The position numbers and the translations under genes are program-made. A stretch of 34,920 nucleotides of DNA from JAAZNO01 sp012798275 (GTDB lineage: Bacteria > Chloroflexota > Anaerolineae > B4-G1 > SLSP01): contig DAOPQD010000028.1 in NCBI GenBank assembly GCA_035347995.1, positions 1 through 34,920 of the forward strand, read 5' to 3'. The notes beneath the pieces were generated by a model. The model worked only from the letters and a program-made list of their open reading frames with translations. It had not been told where the DNA came from and did no database searches. This document shows positions 30,454 through 34,920 of the stretch, one piece after another (within the stretch, counting starts at the first letter, position 1; every line of letters begins with the position of its first letter).

Positions 30454-31617
30454 ATGTCGCATCGCTCGGCTCATACAAATCAATATCTGCTCGAAGGAGT
30501 AGCCATTCTGTCGTTGATCCTGCTGATTATCGCGCTCGGCGTGCTGCACGTCACGCGCCCGCCCGAGAAATTCACCTCACAAAACGCCACGCAGGAAAAC
30601 ACCGTCCAGGCAAAGGTGCTGGCGGTAGGCGATGAGACTGTCAGTGAGATGCCCACTGGCGAGCAGCTCTATTCCCGCGATATCGAGGTGCAAATTCTCT
30701 CGGAGGGACCCTTCAAGGGACAGACCATGACCCTCAATCAACGGCGGATGGATCAGACGAGTAGCATCACTCCCCGCGCCGGGCAGCGGGTGCTGATCAT
30801 CCTCGCGCAGCAGCCCGATGGTCAAGTCGTTCCCTTCCTCGCCGATCGGGTGCGACTCACCCCGCTGGCGCTGCTCGCGGCGCTGTTCGTGGCAGTCACC
30901 CTGGGAGTAGGCCGCGGACAGGGATTACGCGCGCTTCTCGGTCTGCTGCTGAGCCTGGCGGCCATCGGCGGCTTCATCCTCCCGCAGCTGCTCGCGGGAC
31001 GCGCTCCCCTGCTGGTAACGTTCGTGGGGATGGGTGCCCTGATGGCCGTGACGCTGTATCTGATTCAGGGGTGGAATATTCGCACACACACGGCCTTTCT
31101 GGCGCTGTTGGGCTGTCTCAGCGTCACGGCGCTGCTGGCGCTGCTGTGGGTTGAAGTCAGCGCACTCACCGGCTTTGGCTCTGAGGAAACTCTCTATCTG
31201 CAAGCCACCGGCATCACCCTCGACATGCAAGGACTTTTGCTCGCGGGCATCGTGATCGGCGCGAGCGGCGTGCTCGATGATGTGGTGCTCGCTCAGGCAG
31301 TGAGTGTTTACGAGATCGCCGAAGCCAATCCGGCGTTGACCGTTCGGGAGATTTTCCGCCGGGGGATGAAGATCGGCAACGCGCATCTGGCCTCGATGGT
31401 GAACACGCTGGTGCTCGCCTATGCCAGCACGGCACTACCCCTCATCATCCTGTTTGCGCTGTACACCGAGCCGTGGTATCTCACCCTCAACCGCGAATTT
31501 ATCGCCGAGGAGGTTGTGCGCACACTGGTGGGCAGCCTTGGATTGCTGCTCGCCGTGCCGCTGACGACGGCCATCGCGGCGTGGATGGCGCCCCAGATGG
31601 GAGAGGCCGCCCGCTAA
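30454..31617 (+). CDS. YibE/F family membrane protein
   Basis: This 387-residue protein matches the YibE/F-like family (PF07907), whose function is unknown. It has one N-terminal membrane helix (about 13-32), an extracytoplasmic beta-rich domain (about 45-130, with QAKVLAVGDE ... DIEVQILSEGPFKGQTM), and then about seven hydrophobic helices. Conserved-looking segments are GVGRGQGLRALLGLL, GIVIGASGVLDDVVLAQAVSVYEIAEANP and RRGMKIGNAHLASMVNTLVLAYASTALPL. The start has AAGGATG 8 nt upstream. It is divergent from sps and convergent with the serine dehydratase cluster (17 bp apart), so it is a stand-alone unit. Confidence 0.9.
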   Translation: MSHRSAHTNQYLLEGVAILSLILLIIALGVLHVTRPPEKFTSQNATQENTVQAKVLAVGDETVSEMPTGEQLYSRDIEVQILSEGPFKGQTMTLNQRRMDQTSSITPRAGQRVLIILAQQPDGQVVPFLADRVRLTPLALLAALFVAVTLGVGRGQGLRALLGLLLSLAAIGGFILPQLLAGRAPLLVTFVGMGALMAVTLYLIQGWNIRTHTAFLALLGCLSVTALLALLWVEVSALTGFGSEETLYLQATGITLDMQGLLLAGIVIGASGVLDDVVLAQAVSVYEIAEANPALTVREIFRRGMKIGNAHLASMVNTLVLAYASTALPLIILFALYTEPWYLTLNREFIAEEVVRTLVGSLGLLLAVPLTTAIAAWMAPQMGEAAR

Positions 31618-31634
31618 CCGCCGGCCCGGTGACC

Positions 31635-32528
31635 TCACTCGCCCCATTCCGAGCGCAGTTGGGCCGCGAGGCGCCTGCCCGTAGGCGAGGCCGCGATGCC
31701 TCCCTGCGCCGTTTCCTTGAAACGCACGTCCAGAAGCCGGCCAACCTGCCCCATGGCGTCAATCACCTCGTCCGGCGGGATGACGCTCTCGACGCCCGCC
31801 AGCGCCAGGTCAGCGGCGAGCAACGCCTGTGCGGCGCCGCTGGCATTGCGCAAGATGCAGGGCACTTCCACCAGGCCGGCGACCGGGTCACAGACCAGTC
31901 CCAGCATGTTCTTGAGGGTGATCGCCAGGGCATGCGCCGATTGTCGCGGCGAGCCTCCCTGCAACTCCGCCGCCGCTGCCGCCGCCATCGCTGCGGCAGC
32001 TCCCACTTCGGCCTGACAGCCTCCCTCCGCGCCGGAAAGCATGGCCCGCCAACCGATGACTACCCCCACAGCGCCGGCGGTGATCAGCCCCTGCAGCACC
32101 GTCATCTCGGAAAGCCCCAGCCCCTCCTGCAAGGAAAACAACACGCCCGGCAGCACGCCCGAAGAGCCGGCCGTCGGCGCCGCTACGATGCAGCCCATCG
32201 CCGCGTTGACCTCGCCGACGGCGATGGCATAGAGCATGGCGCGGCTCAAAATCGGGCCGCTCGCGGGGGTGTGTCCCTCCTCCAGCCAGGCGGCCAGGCG
32301 CTGCGCGTCCCCGCCAGTCATCCCGCTGAGCGAGCGCCCCTGGCGTGTCGCCAGTCCCCGCGACACACTGTCGCGCATGATTGCCAGTCGTTGCTGGAAT
32401 TGAGCGACAATAACCTCGCGCGATTGCCCGCTCACCTGCGCCTCAACCTGAAGCGCTACCTCATGCAGGCTGCAGCTTTGCGCCTCAGCCTGCGCTACCC
32501 ACTCGGCAATGGAAGTCAAAGGTTTCAT
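31635..32528 (-). CDS. sdaAA: L-serine dehydratase, iron-sulfur type, alpha subunit
   Basis: This is the catalytic subunit of the [4Fe-4S] L-serine ammonia-lyase (serine to pyruvate and ammonia), 297 residues. Family motifs include SLSGMTGGDAQRL, GCIVAAPTAGSSGVLPGVLF, AEGGCQAEVGAA and GLVCDPVAGLVEVPCILRNA. The cysteines in GGC, LVC and VPC are the expected cluster ligands. The partner beta subunit is encoded 94 bp upstream on the same strand, the split form known from Gram-positive bacteria. Confidence 0.94.
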   Translation of the reverse strand: MKPLTSIAEWVAQAEAQSCSLHEVALQVEAQVSGQSREVIVAQFQQRLAIMRDSVSRGLATRQGRSLSGMTGGDAQRLAAWLEEGHTPASGPILSRAMLYAIAVGEVNAAMGCIVAAPTAGSSGVLPGVLFSLQEGLGLSEMTVLQGLITAGAVGVVIGWRAMLSGAEGGCQAEVGAAAAMAAAAAAELQGGSPRQSAHALAITLKNMLGLVCDPVAGLVEVPCILRNASGAAQALLAADLALAGVESVIPPDEVIDAMGQVGRLLDVRFKETAQGGIAASPTGRRLAAQLRSEWGE

Positions 32529-32622
32529 AGGACATCATCGTCGAAGACAATCCACAGATTGCACAGGTTGAGCAAGAAAAAATCTGGAACAAGCCACAGG
32601 TGGCACAGGCCGGGAAGATAAC
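32529..32622. repeat. CCTGTG/CTGTGG nonamer repeats between sdaAB and sdaAA
   Basis: On the minus strand CCTGTGCCA CCTGTGGCT and, further on, CCTGTGCAA TCTGTGGAT form two pairs of 9-bp units. The plus-strand form CCACAGATTGCACAGGTT is like other 'CACAGATT' fillers. The gap is otherwise empty and gives only a weak ribosome binding site for sdaAA. Confidence 0.65.
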
Positions 32623-33309
32623 TCAAGCGTCGGTGATGCGCGGAACATAACGCACCCAACGTACCCATGGGAAAGTCGCCAGGCCTTTGGTCACGGCGGC
32701 GGGGACGGGATCATCCGTCTCGATAAGCATGATGGAATCGCCGCCCCGCTCTTTGCGTCCCACACTCAGAAAGGCCACGTTGATCTGATGCGCCGCGAGC
32801 CAGTTGGTCACCGCGTTGATGGTGCCGGGACGATCCTGCGAGACGATGAGGAGGGTGTGGTAGGCGCCGGAGAAATCCACCTCGTAATCGTCCACGGTGG
32901 TGATCAGCACCAGGCCGCCGCCAACCGAAGCGCCGGTCATGCTGCACTGCGTGGCGCCCGCCTCCAGGGTCATCCGCAGGGCGTTGGGATGGGCGCCAGG
33001 ACCCAGATCGCAAGTCGCAAAGCGCACTTCCATCCCCGCCTGCCGCGCCAGCGCGAGGCTATCCCGAATGCGATCATCGGCGGTGGAGAAGCCAAGCAGG
33101 CCGGCGATGACCGCCCGGTCCGTGCCATGCCCTTTCCCCGTGAGCGCAAACGATCCGTGCAGCTCGATCAACACCCGTTCGGGTTGCGTCCCCAGGATCG
33201 CGCGCGCGATCTGTCCCAGGCGCACGGCTCCCGCCGTGTGCGAGCTGGAAGGTCCGACCATCACCGGGCCGATGATGTCGAACAACGAGGCAGGACGGGC
33301 GTCGCTCAT
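32623..33309 (-). CDS. sdaAB: L-serine dehydratase, iron-sulfur type, beta subunit with ACT domain
   Basis: This 228-residue subunit pairs with SdaAA. The N-terminal SDH-beta domain has FDIIGPVMVGPSSSHTAGAVRLG (10-32), LHGSFALTGKGHGTDRA and HPNALRMTL. A C-terminal ACT domain (about 145-220, HTLLIVSQDRPGTINAV) is a likely serine-binding allosteric site. Its ATG directly abuts the stop of the upstream hydrolase gene (TAGATG), so translation is probably by re-initiation. Confidence 0.94.
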   Translation of the reverse strand: MSDARPASLFDIIGPVMVGPSSSHTAGAVRLGQIARAILGTQPERVLIELHGSFALTGKGHGTDRAVIAGLLGFSTADDRIRDSLALARQAGMEVRFATCDLGPGAHPNALRMTLEAGATQCSMTGASVGGGLVLITTVDDYEVDFSGAYHTLLIVSQDRPGTINAVTNWLAAHQINVAFLSVGRKERGGDSIMLIETDDPVPAAVTKGLATFPWVRWVRYVPRITDA

Positions 33310-34149
33310 CTACAGCAGCGGTTCCAGCCAGGTCTCAATGTCGGTGAACACCTGTTCTTTGCCGATCTCATTGAAGACCTCATGGCGGAAGCCGGGATAT
33401 TCGTAGCGCGCCTTGCGATGAGCCGTAGCGTTCTCGAAAAAGGCGCGGCTTCCCTCCGGCGGGCAGATTTTGTCAGCCCCGCCCTGCACGATACACAGCG
33501 GCAAATCCACAGGCCAACGCGGCGCGCCCGCCAACGTCGCCTTCATCGTGCGCTGTAACTCCGCACCCAGACGCGGCGTGGCAATCCCGTGCACCAGCGG
33601 ATCCTCGCCGTATGCCCGGACGACCGCTTCATCCCGCGAGAGCTCTTCCATGCTGAGGCCGGTCTTGACGGAGAGGCCAGGGGCGATGGCAGACAGGAGA
33701 CGCGCCATCAGGAGCAAGAACGGCGAAATATCGCCGCTCTGCACCAGGGCCGGCGCGGACGAGATCAACGCCGTAAGGCCCGCCCCGTAATGCAGCCCAT
33801 AATCCAACACGATCAGCCCGCCCATGCTGTGGCCGAGCAAAACCGTGGGGACACCGGGGTACTGACGCTCGATGACCTGCACGAAGGCCCGCACGTCCTC
33901 GCGGAAATCGTCCCAGCGCTTGATGTGACCTCGCGGGCCGGGCGACTGCCCATGCCCGCGATGATCAAAGCCGTGGAGCGCGTAGCCCTTGGGGACAAAC
34001 CAGGCGATGAGATTGCCATAGCGCCCGCTGTGCTCACCGATCCCGTGCACAAAGAGGAGGTTGACCCGCGCCGGCCCCTCCGGAAACCAGGATTGACGGT
34101 AGAGCTCTAACCCATCATGGGTGGTGAACTTCCCTTCCTCGTGTTGCAT
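33310..34149 (-). CDS. Alpha/beta hydrolase, monoacylglycerol-lipase-like
   Basis: This is a 279-residue cytoplasmic serine hydrolase of the Hydrolase_4 (monoglyceride lipase) family. The oxyanion region is LLFVHGIGEHSGRY, followed by FDHRGHGQSPGPRGH, typical of this family; the nucleophile elbow is GHSMGG with Ser108. The catalytic Asp is in QGGADKICPP and His in YPGFRHEVFNE. GGGAGG lies 5 nt before the ATG. It is 21 bp after the pRiA4b-like gene and touches sdaAB, so all four genes probably form one operon; no metabolic link between lipid hydrolysis and serine breakdown is obvious. Confidence 0.9.
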   Translation of the reverse strand: MQHEEGKFTTHDGLELYRQSWFPEGPARVNLLFVHGIGEHSGRYGNLIAWFVPKGYALHGFDHRGHGQSPGPRGHIKRWDDFREDVRAFVQVIERQYPGVPTVLLGHSMGGLIVLDYGLHYGAGLTALISSAPALVQSGDISPFLLLMARLLSAIAPGLSVKTGLSMEELSRDEAVVRAYGEDPLVHGIATPRLGAELQRTMKATLAGAPRWPVDLPLCIVQGGADKICPPEGSRAFFENATAHRKARYEYPGFRHEVFNEIGKEQVFTDIETWLEPLL

Positions 34150-34170
34150 GAAAGCCTCCCTCAGCAGAGT

Positions 34171-34794
34171 TCACTTCTGAAAACGTTTCAGTGCCGCATT
34201 GGCGGCGTCCAGATCAAAAGCCTCGGGATCAAATTCCGGCCCTACCCACTCCAAAAGCTCGAGGCGCTGATCATATCCTTCCTCTTGAGCCGGCTCCTCC
34301 TCGTCTTCGGCAGGGGGTTGAATTTCCCCCCTGGCCACCATGGCGAGAATTCCGACGATCTCAGCGTAACCCCAGACGCCGCCGCAATCCTCCGGCGGGC
34401 CGGCGCGTTTGCCCTTGAGGCAGATCGGGTAGGCGCCCGTCGGGTCGGCGGGAAGGATCTTTTCCACCTTGATGTCGTGCACCCAATCATCGCCGAAATC
34501 GTAGGTGTAGGTAAATTTCATCCCCTCTTGCAGCTCCAGACGGTCGAGGCGCATCCGATTTTCATCGCGCATCTCCAGTTCCATCCGCGACTCGCGATCC
34601 TCGGTAAACGATACGCCATTGATCTCGAACATGTGCAGGTGATAGCCTTCCCAACCGAACAGCACCTGGATGATGTCGTGCAACTGCCTCAGGTTGAGGT
34701 TTCCCCGCACCTGGACGCGCCGCCAAATCGGCGGATGCGTGTCGTGGATGCTAATGTGCAGCTGATAAATTGGACTGTCATTTGCCTTTGCCAT
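34171..34794 (-). CDS. Plasmid pRiA4b ORF-3-like protein
   Basis: This 207-residue protein belongs to the pRiA4b ORF-3-like family (PF07929), of unknown function. Hallmarks are IYQLHISIHDTHPPIWRRVQV, LNLRQLHDIIQVLFGW, HLHMFEINGVSF, FTYTYDFGDDWVHDI, and GPPEDCGGVWGY. An acidic stretch (about residues 160-175) and a short C-terminal helix follow. ATG 34794 has GGAGG 5 nt upstream; the GTG at 34797 is too close to it. It is probably first gene of the hydrolase-sdaAB-sdaAA operon and has the adk-like leader. Confidence 0.9.
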   Translation of the reverse strand: MAKANDSPIYQLHISIHDTHPPIWRRVQVRGNLNLRQLHDIIQVLFGWEGYHLHMFEINGVSFTEDRESRMELEMRDENRMRLDRLELQEGMKFTYTYDFGDDWVHDIKVEKILPADPTGAYPICLKGKRAGPPEDCGGVWGYAEIVGILAMVARGEIQPPAEDEEEPAQEEGYDQRLELLEWVGPEFDPEAFDLDAANAALKRFQK

Positions 34795-34800
34795 CACTTC

Positions 34801-34856
34801 CTCCTTCGAAAATAGAGATCAGCGGTCAGCAGTCAGCGAATCAGCGAAAAAATCAC
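34801..34856. repeat. Shared leader element and TCGCTGAT repeats before the pRiA4b-like gene
   Basis: On the minus strand the leader has TCGCTGAT TCGCTGAC TGCTGAC CGCTGAT followed by CTCTATTT TCGAAGGA. Bases 34824-34801 are identical over 24 bp to 19794-19817 before adk, and TTTTTCGCTGATTCGC is also common to both. The shared block includes the Shine-Dalgarno. Confidence 0.9.
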
Positions 34857-34873
34857 TTGCGTGACTTTTTTGT

Positions 34874-34912
34874 GGGGTTTTGCAGGCGGGCGTAGCCCGC
34901 CTGCAAAACCCC
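34874..34912. repeat. Perfect 18-bp palindrome, copy 2 of a dispersed hairpin
   Basis: GGGGTTTTGCAGGCGGGC (34874-34891) pairs without mismatch with its inverse (34895-34912) around GTA. The right arm GCCCGCCTGCAAAACC equals that of the phoBR terminator (2662-2677). Here it lies 80 bp upstream of a start codon and lacks a good T run on either side, so it looks more like a dispersed palindromic element than a local terminator. Confidence 0.8.
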
Positions 34913-34920
34913 CTTATTTT

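Overview
The window reads as a chromosomal segment of a GC-rich bacterium, most likely Chloroflexota (Anaerolineae or Caldilineae relatives). Main pointers: a 1,656-residue GT39-like/DUF2298 (Chlor_Arch_YYY type) membrane protein, a stand-alone bacterial Elp3, a Halothermothrix-type sucrose-phosphate synthase, and several promoters whose -10 box lies only 6-7 nt before the ATG (leaderless layout). I see no rRNA, tRNA, CRISPR array, transposase or phage gene. Nearly every gene belongs to a recognisable family. All assignments rest on reading motifs by eye; no database search was run.

Layout. (1) 1-8250, plus strand: phosphate control and uptake, phoB-phoR, then a Pho-box promoter, then pstS-pstC-pstA-pstB, a thioredoxin-type arsenate reductase and phoU. 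(2) 8351-11294: elp3 (minus) and a Trm9-like SAM methyltransferase (plus) diverge from a 100-bp region with facing leaderless promoters; a small lipoprotein gene overlaps the methyltransferase stop and is frameshifted at a C7 run. (3) 11314-16284, minus: the giant membrane protein. (4) 16536-19511, minus: glgA followed by a GH57 glycosidase. (5) 19701-25152: a polyphosphate/adenylate block, adk-ppk2a-ppk2b on plus converging with ppk1-metallophosphoesterase on minus. (6) 25292-30223, minus: sucrose-phosphate synthase, PfkB sugar kinase, trehalose synthase, beta-phosphoglucomutase. (7) 30372-31617, plus: YibE/F membrane protein behind a possible leader ORF. (8) 31635-34794, minus: pRiA4b ORF-3-like protein, monoacylglycerol-lipase-like hydrolase and the two subunits of an iron-sulfur L-serine dehydratase.

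How it fits together. PhoBR would sense phosphate and drive pstSCAB through an 11-bp-periodic Pho box. PPK1 stores phosphate as polyphosphate. The two PPK2 proteins, which look like the two halves of a polyphosphate:AMP phosphotransferase, together with Adk could regenerate ATP from polyphosphate. GlgA/GH57 and the sucrose/trehalose cluster handle carbon storage and compatible solutes.

The most notable non-gene signal is in the gaps. Many intergenic spaces carry short tandem or periodic repeats of 7-, 8-, 9- or 14-bp units, and two unrelated genes (adk and the pRiA4b-like gene) share an identical 24-bp leader that includes the ribosome binding site. The most notable gene arrangement is the Elp3/Trm9-like pair, which suggests a compact bacterial route to a methyl-ester-modified wobble uridine.
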